From the NCBI GenBank assembly GCA_003255025.1, contig QANY01002872.1, forward strand, positions 681,738 to 745,737: a stretch of 64,000 nt of DNA, read 5' to 3'. The notes under the pieces were generated by a model. That model was not told the origin of the DNA. It ran no database searches and saw only the letters and a list, made by a program, of their open reading frames with translations. Below, in pieces: positions 33,871 through 45,688 of this stretch. Position 1 is the stretch's first letter. Each line of letters begins with the position of its first letter. Source of the stretch: Datisca glomerata. Taxonomy: Eukaryota > Streptophyta > Magnoliopsida > Cucurbitales > Datiscaceae. The position numbers and the translations under genes are program-made.

Positions 33871-33879
33871 TACGTATTC

Positions 33880-35431
33880 TGTTAATGGAGAAATTATGAT
33901 TTGGTGAGATCCAATTCTCTACTTCGCATTCTTCGTTCTTGAGATTCACAGAATTTTTAATTTACCCTTACACCGACAAACAATCGTCAGAATCAAAAGT
34001 ATATTTCTGAAGGATCTGTGTAGGAATTGAGTGTGGGCTCTCAAAACAACGATCGATAGAGAACAAAATTTTTCTCTTCCCCTACTGTGAATCAGCAAGA
34101 ACTGTGTGGGGAGGAGAGAGAAACATTTTTCTGCTCTGATAACACACTTACGGATGCAACCCTAATATTATCCCTTTTATATTTAATTTTTAAATTTACT
34201 CATATACTCCTATATGTCAAAATCTGAAATTCTCCTCTCCATATACACTAATATGTGATTTTCACTTCTTCCCCTGGGCCAAAATTGTGTCCAAATTCAG
34301 CTGTCTAAACTGATTAATTAAATTGATCCCTATTAAATAATTAATTAATTTTTTTATTTACTAATTATAAAATAATAAGAAAATAAGAAAATAATTAACT
34401 TGGTCTACACTAATATAGTGATGACACCTATTTCATATGGTCCAAAACACATTTTTGGTCTAACTGATGTTTTTTCTTATTCTTGTCCCACATGAACAAA
34501 GCTATGAGATTCAAATACCTGACAAATTTATCTCCATAAATTTATGAGTTATCGACATCGTACGACTCTACTATAGGTCCAATGCCAAATGAACTCTCGA
34601 TTCATGCTCACTACATTTTCTGCTGGAGCAAATAAATATTTATATTTCACGGTCCACACAATATTTTATGATATTACCCTTCGAATATCAATAACAAGAG
34701 AGAGATATAAAATTACCATTTTACCCCTCTAGTTATTATTTCCTTAACTCCTTTATTGACTATGAATAAGAAAGACATATCCGTGAAGTGTCTCGTACAA
34801 TTCAACATATCTTATTCAATGACTCATGTCACTGAGTATCAGACCCGGTTTATTTATTCACACACTCATCAATAAAGCATAAGGTGATTTGTTGCTTTTG
34901 TAATTTTGCCACAAATTCCATATCTGTGAATTAATCAACTCTAACATAGTTGAATCACAGTCCTGACAGTCAATGTATTATCCGATAATTTAAACTCACT
35001 CCTTTGATGAATCAAAGATCACGAGTAACTAGGTCAAGTTCTATATTCACCTCAGAATTAAGATAATTATGAAAATACATTTTAATGTGTAACAATTATA
35101 TTTAGAGTTAGATAAATAGTTTTGCTCTAAACTAATTGGTTACTAATTTATTCCACATATTCTATAACATGTCTAGGTCAACCATCAAAGTCTCCACTCC
35201 CATGTCCTGAGACCGGCATATTTTGGTTCAACCTAACAGTCGTAACTAGATTTGATTGTCCAGTTGATCCTAAAACTACGAATAACATTCTGAATGATCT
35301 CAGAAGAGTTTGTTAGAAAGACCGTTCAGTCTTTACTCTCCTTTCATTGATAATAGTTTCAGGACTTAAGTAAATTATAAACACACTTTAATTAAATAAA
35401 TTTTTATTTATTCATAAAATTCAGTAATACA
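33880..35431 (-). repeat. 5' LTR of the nested copia element, missing its outer 65 bp
   Basis: Aligns with 22758-24378 to CAGTAATACATAAA at 35431 and then stops in an A-run. The corresponding last 65 bp of the other LTR (through CATAATTCCAACA) are absent. The two LTRs differ at many positions, so the copia insertion is not recent. Confidence 0.8.
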
Positions 35432-35439
35432 TAAAAAAA

Positions 35440-36850
35440 AAATTTGGTCAGTGAAGACCCACTTTTCCCGACTAAATAATAAAGTCATCATGAAAACTTG
35501 CCACCAAAATGACACCACTTGGTGTAACAATAAAACCCTCTCCCTTCTCAGACCCTCTCACCCCGCACCCCTAAATCCCCTTCCCCTCACCCCAGTGACA
35601 GATCTCAGTCGTTGTCGTCGTTTGCCGTCGAGTTGCTTCTTCTTCGTCGTCGACCGAGGGTCAAGTAAGCAAAACACTCTTCCTTCTTCTTCTTTTTCAA
35701 CTTTATTTTTATTTATGAAAATAATGCTTGAATTTCTAGTAGATGATAATCTGGAATTTTGAGATTTTGACATTAATATTGTAAAACACTTGTTTTTTTG
35801 CATTAGCATTAGTGGCGATGATGAAATTGTCAACGCAGCTTCCCTTGAAACTCACCCTCTCATATCTACCACTTCTGGTTGTAAATAAATGCCGTTTGAA
35901 TTTTGATAATCTAGTGGATCAGTTTAATCTCATTGGTCAACTACTGTGAAAATGATCTGATGCATGTGTTTGCAAATTGGTACTTGTGTTTGGACTCTCA
36001 CATTTCTTGTCTTTGAACTTAAGAAACACGTTTTGTTATAATATTTTTAAGTAGTTTCACAATAAAGTTCACTTTAGAAAAGCAGTTTCCTTATTATTTC
36101 CCATCCTGTTCTTCTTCTATTGGTAAAGGTCACCCCACTTTTGCTTCTGTTATGGTAAGTAATTCCTTAAAAAAAAAAGCCACTTTCGAAATTGAAAAAG
36201 ACAAAAAAAATGTGCAATGGGTAAAAGTTTAATAAACTGGAAGAATGTTCACCTTCTAAACTTAATAAGTGAATAATCAGTCTCTGCTATTAAAATAGTA
36301 GTAGCCAGCACTTCACCAAACTGCCACATATAAATATATCAGAGAAAATGAACTTATAACATGCCTGGGAGCAGTTCAAGTCTAACATTTACTTTTTGAA
36401 CATCCTATTTTAATAAATGATGGCTCCATGTAATGTTTGAGACCAATGGATAAAGAAAATGAAGTAATAATATGCATTTATAGTCATTTCACCTAAATTG
36501 ACATCATTGTTTCACTCTATTATCTCTTGTTCAAACTTTTTCTTTTTGCATGTAACAATTACAGGCTATGGAATCCTGGATTTTTCTATACGTATCAAAG
36601 TTTAATTTTATTTTTCCCCTCATATTTGATTAGTTTAACTTTGGATGAGAATATAGTTCTTCATCAGGCTATGCTGCATATGACCCATGGTGTATTCCTA
36701 TACCTAGCACTTAGCCTTTTGATTCTACAAATATATATGGAAGGATGATTTATGCTTTGTTATGAATAAGTGATTAGGAATGAGAAAACTCTATTTATAA
36801 CTATTTTCTTTTATTATCACGTATCTGATTATGCTAGATATTTTTTGAAT
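35440..36850 (+). other. interior of outer CACTA W: leader and exon-like pieces
   Basis: Subterminal-like TTTGGTCAGTGAAGACCC and GACTAAATAATAA are followed by a C/T-rich leader (35530-35660) and a donor-like TCAA|GTAAGC, matching the layout at the right end of X. A short exon-like stretch near 35811 reads SGDDEIVNAASLETHPLIST after an acceptor-like GCATTAG. The remainder to 36850 is AT-rich and unassigned. Confidence 0.4.
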
Positions 36851-36859
36851 ACTTTCTCT

Positions 36860-37133
36860 TTGATGCTCATTGTCTAAGATAATAGTGTTAGTTTCAATGT
36901 GTGTGGGAAGGGGGGTATCACTTTATATTTGAACGTGCTAGATGCTTTTCGAATACTTTCTTATTGATACTCATCGTCTAAGATAATAGTGTTAGTTTCA
37001 ATGTGAGGGGAATATCACTTTATATGTGAGCGTGCTAGATATTTTTTTAAATACTTTCTGATTGATGCTCATTGTCTAAATATAATAGTGTTAATGAGTA
37101 AAAGTGAGATTTGGGGGGGGGGGGGGGGGGGTT
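36860..37133. repeat. intronic minisatellite of W, ending in poly-G with an N
   Basis: Reverse-orientation copies of the unit found at 26130-26935: GATGCTCATTGTCTAAGATA, ATAGTGTTAGTTTCAATGTG and TATCACTTTATAT occur two to three times. A 20-bp G run at 37113-37131 is followed by an N at 37134. Confidence 0.8.
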
Positions 37134-37236
37134 NGCGGTTCTCACCTTTGAATCGGACTCTGTTGGATTCTTTTTTTAATATTTTCTTCTCGATGAATAT
37201 ATATATATAACTTGAATTCGTCTCATTAAGATGTTA

Positions 37237-37509
37237 CAGGAACGCATGTGTGCTTTACGGGATGAGCCTATCATTGATGATGCCACACCTCACACCGAAG
37301 AAGAGATAGTTGATCAAGAAGTTCTCAAGCGAAATAAAGGTCTTGGATGTATAGCCCCACCCACATCTTCCAAGAGAAAGAGTCGAGCTGAAAATGTAAT
37401 TTTATAGAAACAAGTTAAGTCGTTGGAGAGCCAACTATAAAACTTACTCGCTTAGGCTCGTTAAAATGGTTTTCCATCTTATGACAATGACTCAACAATA
37501 GAAACGTGA
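37237..37509 (+). pseudogene. CACTA Transposase_24-like protein, last exon (outer element)
   Basis: Follows an acceptor ATGTTACAG and reads ERMCALRDEPIIDDATPHTE, EEIVDQEVLKRNKGLGCIAP and PTSSKRKSRAENVIL, then a coil QVKSLESQL, with three in-frame stops before the final TGA. It is homologous to 25824-26103 of the inner element, and the two genes face opposite directions. In the inner copy the coil is longer and uninterrupted (ELKKQIKSMESQLQSLL). Confidence 0.75.
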
Positions 37510-38108
37510 GGTTCAGAATATTTTTTAAGCTTTGTAGTTGTAACAATCAAACTTTAAATACTATCTTTTGAATTATTATTTTTGGATACATTTGTGAACC
37601 ATATTTATAGTATATTATGTTTTGGAGATTTTGTAATGAACTACTTTGTTACATTACATATATTAATGATTAATATATATTTTTCTTAGAAAAGTATTGT
37701 GTTTTGATAAATATTCTGATGATATTATCACTATCACAGGTGTATATGAAAACTAAAAATTTAGTATTTTTTATTAATACTCAAAAAGCACGTTTTTTGC
37801 GACCAAATAGAATTGGTCGCAAAAAACATTTTGTGACCAAAATTTTTTTCATCACAAAAGACTTTAGGCGACAAAGAAAAGGTTTTGTCGCAAAAATCTT
37901 TTTGCGATGAAAAACATGTTGGTCATAAAAGCTTTTAGCGACCAACATCTTTTTTCATCGCAAAACCCTGTTTTGGCAAAGAAGACTTCGTCGCAAAAAG
38001 GCTAACGCGATGAATATATTATGAACGGCTTTCTCTGACGAAGTGAAAACGATGATGTTCGCGACGAATATATTATCGTCGACAAAACCCCTATTTCTTA
38101 TAGTGATG

Positions 38109-39127
38109 CACCGTGCAATTTAGTTTGATTACAAATTCTTCATGATAAAATTCTTGTCAAGTTTACTGATAAATATTAAACACTTGTTGAGTTCTTGCGC
38201 ATTATCAACTTTTTGGCACTATCATGATTTATTAGCACTTGCGTGCATCATCAATATTTCTGTGATAAGAAGTATACTATCAACACTGAAACGCTCTTAG
38301 TATTTTATATTTTGAGATCGTACGTCCAATTTGAGAAATTGAAGATCATAAATCTAACTCAACAAACTTTTGGCACGACTATCTTATAAGGATGCTCGTT
38401 GATGCTAAACCTTGATGCTCCTTGACACTGAAACCTTGATGCTCCCCTTACACTGAGCCAGATTCACAAAAGATAAAAATAAATGCCCCAGATGAACCTC
38501 GAAGCACTTGGACAAATCAGTGCAAAAAGTCCAAATGGGACAAATAAGTGGAAAGAAATATATTTTTCATCGATTACATCAAATATTTACGTCGTAGTTA
38601 CAATGTCTAAATGATTTATACAATCAAATAGTCAAAGAAAAATTACCGAAAGAAGACTTCTAAGAACTCCATCTGTAAGTAGCAGACGTGGAATTGCAAA
38701 ATAAGACACTTCAGCTCAGACAGACGTGCCTTGGGAAGATCAGAGATGAGGAGTGCAACTGGCTCGAAAGAAGTAATAAATTGCAAAACTAGACAAATTC
38801 ACTCTTGAATTAGAAGCCAATGGTAACGGGGACACTCACAGAAGAGAGGCGAGAACCTCCTCCCATATAGGCTCTGACCCCACATTCAAAGGATGGCATG
38901 AGTAAACCAGTGAGCTAAAATGACATGGATAAGAGAGCTAAAAAAGCGGAAAATGGAAGAACCATTAAGAAAAATGAAATGGATGAACATTCTCAAACAC
39001 TAAAGGGACATCGAATAGCATACAGCTGACAATTTGAAGAATTAATTTTTGTCCCGGCCCCTCCACACTTAATACAAATCTCTCTAGATGTGCAAGGGAG
39101 GACATGGGGCTATGTAAGGCAGTTGTT
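38109..39127. other. no recognised gene
   Basis: AT-rich flank of the outer CACTA element. It contains repeated phrases around CTTGATGCTC (38400-38450). No long frame, LTR end or RNA gene was seen. Confidence 0.45.
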
Positions 39128-40420
39128 TCGTTAAGCTAGTGTAACATTTTCTTACTTTTAGTCCTTGAGATATTTTTCTTATTTTAGGCACTGAGCTTTA
39201 TATAGTCTTATACTAGTATATGAGCTAATAAATACAGTATGTGTAGAAAAAGTATTGGGCCAGACAAAATACGATATTCACACGCAGGTTGGATGACTGA
39301 GTTTTTAGATAGTGATGATGCCTAGATTCTCGATAATAGAGTACATAGACACTTTTAAGTAAGTGACATAGTACTCTTGATAGAATCCATTTAGGTGATC
39401 ATAGCAATCTCAATATTTAGTATATGTAATGATTTAGTTAGAGATTCGATAATTGTACTGAAGCATCAAGTCTACAAACTTATAATGTTTGATTAGTAAA
39501 ATGAGATATAGAATTCGAGGAACAAGAGGTGTTTAAACGAGTTAAATAATATTTTATCTAATTATACACGACGCTATATTATGAAGGAGCGACACAAAAT
39601 TAATAATAGGTCGATGATAATTACATCAAGAAATCTAAAATGTGATTGGAATTCAATTATAATTTTATAGTGAAATTAATTGTAATCAATACTAATAAGT
39701 CTGATCATGGTTTTAGTTGGTGGAATTTATTAATTATTTAACCATGAATATTTTTACTTTATGGTCTCTAAGCTAGCCTATGGGTTATAGGTACTGTCAC
39801 ATTTAATAAATAGATAGGACATGGATACCTAGTAGTCAACAAAGTCAGTCTTAATTTAGTGATGAAAATTATTGAATAAAATTAATTTAAATTTGATTCA
39901 ATTAAGATGTAACATTCAGCAAATCTTGAATGTTGGATTTTGCTATAAATTGGAGGCTTTTGTCAGTTAAGGGTAAGCCTATTGGCACTACTAGTGAAAG
40001 AAGAGAAAGCCTCAGGAAGTCTATTTTTCTCCCTAACCAAAATTGAGAAAGGAGAATAAAAAATCTAAACTTTCTTTTTTTAAGTGTCCACACCACTGAT
40101 AATTGGTTGACAACCTGAGGAATGCAAGGAATATTGTGAGGTATTAATACATGTTCATATTCACAACAGTAAGAGGCGGTAAACGGCGGTTCATGATGAC
40201 AGAAAGTGGCGGCGTGGTCGTCGACCTATTATGGATTCGGGCTATTGGCGCATAGATCAATGTGAAGGTTCACATGCGTTTCAAGGTTCGGATTGTGACA
40301 TAAAACATTTGATATTTGGATTCACACATCAAATGTATAAATTTTATGTTCATTCTGATATAGATTAGATTATTTAGTGATTATATTTTATGACCAAGAC
40401 GGTTTTGTGCTGTCTCAATC
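39128..40420 (+). repeat. LTR-like block of a plant retrotransposon (probable solo LTR)
   Basis: A TATA box (TATAAAT, 39944-39950) is followed by GGAGGCTTTTGTCAGTTAAG, a C/T-rich leader, GTCCACACCACTGATAATTG and AACAGTAAGAGGCGG, then GATTCGGGCTATTGGCGCAT. Repeated GGATTCACACATC-type words lie toward its end. This ordered set resembles long plant LTRs. No PBS, polypurine tract, partner LTR or target duplication was found, so the ends are guesses. Confidence 0.45.
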
Positions 40421-41336
40421 GCGTCACTTTCCTCAAACTTTTTTCCTTTGGATTAAGCCTAAAATGCGTCTTATAAGTGTAAGGGAGGTCGTTTTATAAA
40501 CTACCATCGCCTATCCTTCCGATGCATTGTGGATCAATACTCTTGCCATGGATCTCACGCTTTTACTTCTCGTCCAATGTACATATAAAAACTAGATGGA
40601 TATTCAATAATGCACAATCAAGTAAGAAGTTTTTTTTATCATTCTTGTGGAATTATTTTTTAGTTACTCACAACTTTTCCCCTAATTTCTACACATGTTT
40701 GATTTTTATTGGTTTAACTTTTATAATTTCACACCCATTTAGACTTTTTCACTTATAGACTCTTTCAAGTGAAACAAAGTTGTGACTTGCACTTCCTCTT
40801 TCTGAAAAGAAATAGATTGATAAGAGACATTAAATTGTAATTTTTCATGTGAAAAGATGTGATTAGTTGCACCATTTCTAATTGGTATTCTCTCTAATTG
40901 TTTTTGTATTTAAAAGTGTCAGTGTAATACACTACATTGATTTTGTGCGTTGTATATAGTATTTTATGCGTGTGGGTAATATGATTACACGAAATTCTTA
41001 AGAGTGTATAATGGCAATGCTTTAGTTTCTTCGTAAATTACATTTTCATGTAATGTAAATTGTCAATTCAATTTTCTCATGTTAAAAAAATATTTAACAA
41101 AAGTACATAACATAGACAACGCATATGAAGTGCATCTAGTGGATCTTAAGGGAATTTTTTTTAATTTCGCTTTGTTCCATAAGTAATTTTTTATTCCAAA
41201 TTCATGCGTAATAATTCAACCTAAATCAGATAAATGTCCTTATAAGTGATTTTTAGAATAAATAACCTTCCCAGTTTTTTATTGTTTATTATAAGATATA
41301 TTATAACGATAATAACAATAACAATAATAATATATC

Positions 41337-41416
<80 letters not shown>

Positions 41417-42600
41417 CCAAAAATACAAGTCATAAAGTGTAAGAAGAGAAGCAAGCCATTGTTAAAATTAATAATAGTACTTATAATGTCATTATAATTA
41501 AAACAATTATTAGTTAGGTGTTCGGCTAAAATGTGTGAATTTTCCTTCAATGTTAATATCATATATATTTGTTCCTCAGTAATTTTGAGTAAGTTAACTA
41601 AGCCATATACATATAAAAGTGAAATATTGGTACAAAAATATAAGGAAAAATTACCAATTTGACCATTGTGGTTTGCACATGTTTTCAATTTGACCATCGT
41701 AGTTTGCACCATCATAGTTCAACGGACACATTGATATAGCACGCTAAGTGATGACTTGGTACATTAAGTGATGACGTGAAAATTAAAATAATATTTTATC
41801 TTTTCCAACTCATATATAATATAGTTTTTTAAACAATTATTTTTTAACTTTTTACTTTATCTTCTCTCTGCTAAGTAAAAATTGATTCTCTCCTATCTCC
41901 CTCTCATCTCTCTTGACAAACTGCTCTTCTCTGCTCATCTCTCTCGACGAGTTGCTCTGTCGGGGCTGGTAGAGAAGCTGCGGTCCTCGATTTTCTTGCG
42001 CCTCATCCCTCTCGACGAGCTTCTCTTTGTCTTTCTTTATAAATTTCTTTCGTATTCTTCTCAAGATTTTGGGTATAGCTCCTTGAAGTTCTTCTCCCTC
42101 GACAAATCAAAGGGTGCAAATGGTTTGTCTTTGTCGGGTCTATAGAATATTAACTTATTTGTTGATTTCATTTAGGAATTGGTTCAATTTATGATTTTTA
42201 ATATTATCCCTTAGGGGTTTTAGTTTAGGTTTTTTATTTATTGAATTTTTAAGTGTTTTCAAATCGGAGTTTGTTACACTTTCAAATAGGAATTCTGTTA
42301 CATTGAATTTTTGTTACACAACATAGCAAGCAAGGCATGCCTTGCATGCTATTTTAGTTTTTTTATTTAATTTTACAAATTAAATTACATTCTTTATTAA
42401 TTTCATTATTTTATTTACTTAATTTTTAAAATCTTTTCATATAAGCTAAATTCTCAATTTATACGTTATAATATTTTATAAATATTTATAAATGATTGAT
42501 AAATTGATTGAGTGTGTCAACTTATTTGAGATGTGCTTCATTTATTGTAATACAATTATAAAAATAATAAAAAATTATAGGCTTGTATTCTTAACTTGTA
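40421..42600. other. no recognised gene; contains an ATT microsatellite
   Basis: Besides the ATT array (listed separately), a short internal repeat lies at 41640-41715 (TTTGACCATNGTGGTTTGCA, twice), of a kind often seen near plant transposon ends. The 41840-42140 block is C/T-rich and yields overlapping frames on both strands with no family motif. Confidence 0.45.
41336..41414. repeat. (ATT)n microsatellite
   Basis: About 26 uninterrupted TAT/ATT units. Poly-isoleucine readings appear on both strands across it and are artefacts of the repeat. Confidence 0.97.
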
Positions 42601-42649
42601 ATTACAATTATAAGTCTAACTATATTATGTAATGGAAAATTTTAATTTC

Positions 42650-43048
42650 TTTCTCTATTGTACCACGCGGGATCGAGTCAGATGGACATGACGACGTGTT
42701 ACACGTAAGGCTATGACTCACGCTCATCACATTCGCATGTAAAAGTAATGAGTGAGGACCAGAACAAACCAACACAATTAGAGACCGACACACTTTGGTA
42801 CAGCACAATTAAGCCCTGACACCTTAATGGACTAGCACATTTAAAGCCCGACACAATTTTTGGGCCCGATACTCTTAAGTCCCATCACACTTAAGCCCTG
42901 CATGCCAAAATGTGCCAAAAAGCCTTGTCATGTCAGGCCGGCCCGAAACTCGTAGTAAGTGTGTCGTGCCATGCTGACTTGTCAGGCCACAATTGTGCCC
43001 GGAGAAGTCGTATTGTGTCATTCCGGATTGGCCAGTTTGACACCTCTA
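42650..43048. mobile_element. hAT-like MITE fragment (one end visible)
   Basis: The sequence is rich in GCCCGACAC, GGCCCGA and TGTCAGGCC words and closes with GGCCAGTTTGACACCTCTA (43030-43048). Read inward this is TAGAGGTGTCAAACTGG, a variant of the TAGGGGTGTCAAA ends common in plant hAT-type MITEs. The opposite end and the 8-bp duplication were not located. Confidence 0.4.
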
Positions 43049-43625
43049 CGTGTGATGGGCTAGTCTAATTCAGGCTTTCAATTTGATTTCTGATATTAGT
43101 TGATCATTCCATAAGTAATCTTGAATTGGTGTTGAAGTTTGATATTTTCTTTATATAAAATGTATACGATGCCATTACGTGCATCATAAATTTAAAAGGT
43201 TAACAAAGTATAAATAGTGTCCCTCAAATAATAATGTAATTCAATTACTATTGTTAGGGGTGTGCACGGTTCAGTTCGGTCTATTAGTAAGGTATTTTTG
43301 TAATCGAACCAAAATTCATCGGTTACATATATAACTGAACCGGTGTAACCATCCGAACGAAACCGAATATAATTAAAGTAATCAGTTCGGTTTAGTTACT
43401 TGTAACCGGATCTGATCAATTAGATAAAAAAAGCTAAAGTCTTTGATCTATCAAATCTTCCTCATATACAACCTCAAGAGGCCAAATTTCCCAGGAAAAA
43501 CCGCAAGAAAACACATCACATAAAAAATTTAAAAACATCTCCACCAAATCTCAGAAATGAACTTAAATATAAACACAACATCACTTGAGCAAAAAAGTAA
43601 TGATAAGCATCAATATATATCTCAC

Positions 43626-43884
43626 TGATAGGGAAGCTAGCTACACTCATTTACCACGTCAGATAACTACTATGCAAACTGTAACTAACACGCAAGTAGC
43701 TTGTATCGATCAGGGGAAAATTACGTAATATTGTAAAACTAGCCATTGAATTCAGTCAGGTGGTTATGTATTGAGTTGTGAATAAATATTCATGTATGTA
43801 TTTGTTATTGAAAATGAGAAAATTAGCTTAGAGATAATCACATTCAACGTCCTCTGTTTGCCCCTGTTTCTAGCTCATTACTCA
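43626..43884 (+). repeat. 5' LTR of the 43.6-48.6 kb copia element
   Basis: Aligns with 48285-48557 (shared GATAACTACTATGC, GTAGCTTGTATCGATCA, TGTATTTGTTATTGAA, TTTCTAGCTC). The end lies just before ACTTGGTATCAGAGC. Confidence 0.88.
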
Positions 43885-43920
43885 ACTTGGTATCAGAGCA
43901 CTTGAGGTTTTCTTGGTGAA

Positions 43921-44781
43921 ATGGCATCAGATTCAAGCACTAGCAATGAAGGTAATTCTGGTGGTGAAAATATCTTCTCAAAATCATTGAACAACACACT
44001 TAGTTCATCTCAATTGATCAAACTAGATAGGGATAACTATATGCTGTGGAAATCATAAATAGTTCTAGCCATGATCAATAATGGACTTGATGAATTTCTG
44101 TTTGTAGGTGAGGAAGAACCTCAACAGAAGCTGACTAATGAAATTATTAATCCAAAATATGTTTCTTGGATTAGGAAGGATCAACTCTTGCTTAGCTGGT
44201 TGAGATCCTCGATTACCGAGAGAGTCTTAGGAACAGTTCTTCAGTATAACCATTCGAAGAGTGTTTGGCAAGCTTTGGAAAGAAGTTTCTCCAATCAATC
44301 TTGTGTAAGAATGGTACAAATGAAAAATAAACTTCAAACTCTCAAGAAAGGGAGTAATTTGATTGCAGATTATTATGATAAGATGAGAAGTATTGGTGAT
44401 GCCCTAGCAGCTACAGGAAAGACTTGGGAGTGAGTATGACTCAGTCATGGTAAGTGTTACTTCAAGAAATGATGATTTGATAGTAGATGAAGTTCAAGCT
44501 CTCTTTATGAGTCATGAATGCAGAATTGAACAGCTTAATGTTAAACTTGAATTGAACATGAAGTTAACAATGAATGTGAACTTTGTTGAAGCAATTTTAG
44601 TAGAGGAAATTCTTAAAATAACAATGGTTCATTTAGAGGATGAGGAGCTAACAATCAACAGAACAATAGGGGAAATTTTAATGGAGGAAGTAGAGGAAGA
44701 GGTGGAAGAAATGGTAATAGGCGCATCTGCCAAGTTTGTGGCAGAATTGGTCATGGTGTTTTAACCTGTTATTACAGATTT
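43921..44781 (+). pseudogene. copia gag with zinc knuckle
   Basis: The ATG at 43921 opens MASDSSTSNEGNSGGENIFS. A stop occurs after NYMLWKS. The frame reopens (INNGLDEFLFVGEEE, LLLSWLRSSITERVLGTVLQ, SKSVWQALERSFSNQ) as a UBN2-type capsid region to 44433. After further shifts the CX2CX4HX4C knuckle CQVCGRIGHGVLTC lies at 44728-44769. In an active element this would form the particle and bind the RNA. At least one nonsense codon and two frameshifts are visible. Confidence 0.85.
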
Positions 44782-45495
44782 GAGAAAGGGATGCAGGCTC
44801 AATCAAGCAATCATAGTGGTGCACAATTTCAAAATCAAGCTAATTCAAATTTTTCTCCCACTACAATGGTTGCTACCTCTGAATGTGCTAATGATCCATC
44901 CTGGTATGTTGATAGCGCTGCTACTAACCATGTTACAGGTGAATTGAACAACTTCCATTTTACTCAGGAATACAATGGAAAGGTGAAGCTGTTTGCAGGT
45001 GATGGTAAGGCTTTACATATTACGTATATAGATTCCACGTTTCTTCTTGTTCCTCATATAGTTCTTCTTAAACTTAAATCTTTACTTAGAGTTCCTCACA
45101 TCAAGAAAAACTTAATTAGTGTGTCACAACTGACTAAAGACAATTCTCTTTTCATTGAATTTCATTCCTCTTATTGTTTTGTGAAGGACGAGGCAACCAG
45201 GATGGTCTTTCTCAGAGGGAGGCTTAAAAAGGGACTTTATGAATTGATGGTACTTAGAGGAAGAAGAGTTGCAGTTCTGGCTTGCAAGCTCACTGATTCT
45301 AAAAATCTTGCCTGTTTTACTACTGTTTTACCTAATCTTTCTCTACCTGAATCTAGTATTGCTATTGACAGTATACTTCGTTCAAATAAGTCAGTATTAT
45401 CTTCATCTTCTCATGTTGCTTCTTTACATGATAAGTATGTTTCTGAGTGTAATTCAATTCGAACTGAATTTTGTAAGCAATTGTTCAGTCTCTAA
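44782..45495 (+). pseudogene. copia protease and pre-integrase region
   Basis: Open from 44791 to 45495. The aspartic protease motif is WYVDSAATNHVTG (about 44902-44940), with Asp-Ser-Ala in place of the common Asp-Ser-Gly. RVPHIKKNLISVSQLTKDNS follows, the usual stretch before the pre-integrase domain, and GRLKKGLYEL (about 45215-45248). The frame closes at 45495; similarity resumes in other frames (AWHKKLGHP-type text around 45585). Confidence 0.8.
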
Positions 45496-45688
45496 AGACA
45501 GTTCTTTTCAATATAATGATCTTTTTCAACTTAGTAAGCAATTGTTCACTCATTCAATCTAATAATTTTTTTTTATTTTTGGCATAAAAAGCTAGGTCAT
45601 CCTAGTGTTAAAATAGTTTCTCAAATCTTAAAATAATGTAAGTTCATGCTCCACCTTCACATGCAACATTCTGTAAGCATGATGCCCT

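Larger units (their letters stand above)
22758..35431 (-). mobile_element. copia element inside W, itself split by a CACTA element; gag and integrase deleted
   Basis: Minus-strand element with 3' LTR 22758-24378 and 5' LTR 33880-35431. The remaining pol pieces are the RT start (33036-33870) and RT end plus RNase H (24380-25190). They are separated only by the 7.8-kb CACTA insertion 25191-33035. Only about 240 bp lies between the 5' LTR and the RT start, so the primer site, gag, protease and integrase are gone. The 5' LTR lacks the outermost 65 bp present in the other LTR, so a deletion also removed the copia/W boundary on the right. Confidence 0.85.
22081..38105 (+). mobile_element. outer CACTA element (W) holding nested copia and CACTA elements
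   Basis: The left end is TACTACAAGAAAAAG (22081, first C changed to T) and the right end, read inward on the opposite strand, is CACTATAAGAAATAGGGG (38105). Both are flanked by ATG (22078-22080 and 38106-38108), a perfect 3-bp target duplication as CACTA elements make. Its own sequence is 22081 to about 22736 plus about 35440-38105. The left subterminal part (AGCCATGAA...CGTGGCTAA, CCCGGGAAAGGAAA) matches the right end of the inner element in inverted orientation. The right subterminal GCGACCAA/CGTCGCAAAA words match the inner element's left end. A transposase exon lies at 37237-37509. Confidence 0.8.

Noticed and set aside
25191..38105. CACTACAAG at 25191 and TAGTG at 38105 as the two ends of one 12.9-kb CACTA element
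   Set aside because: Both are the same (3') end type with inverted transposase exons, the flanking triplets differ (GAT versus ATG), and the copia reading frame requires 25191 to pair with 33035. The ATG/ATG flanks pair 22081 with 38105.
41221..41715. Isoleucine-rich reading frames on both strands
   Set aside because: They are the two readings of an ATT microsatellite; flanking codons have no protein-like pattern.
42620..42808. Short minus-strand frame as a gene
   Set aside because: It lies within hAT/MITE-like repeat sequence and has no recognisable feature.
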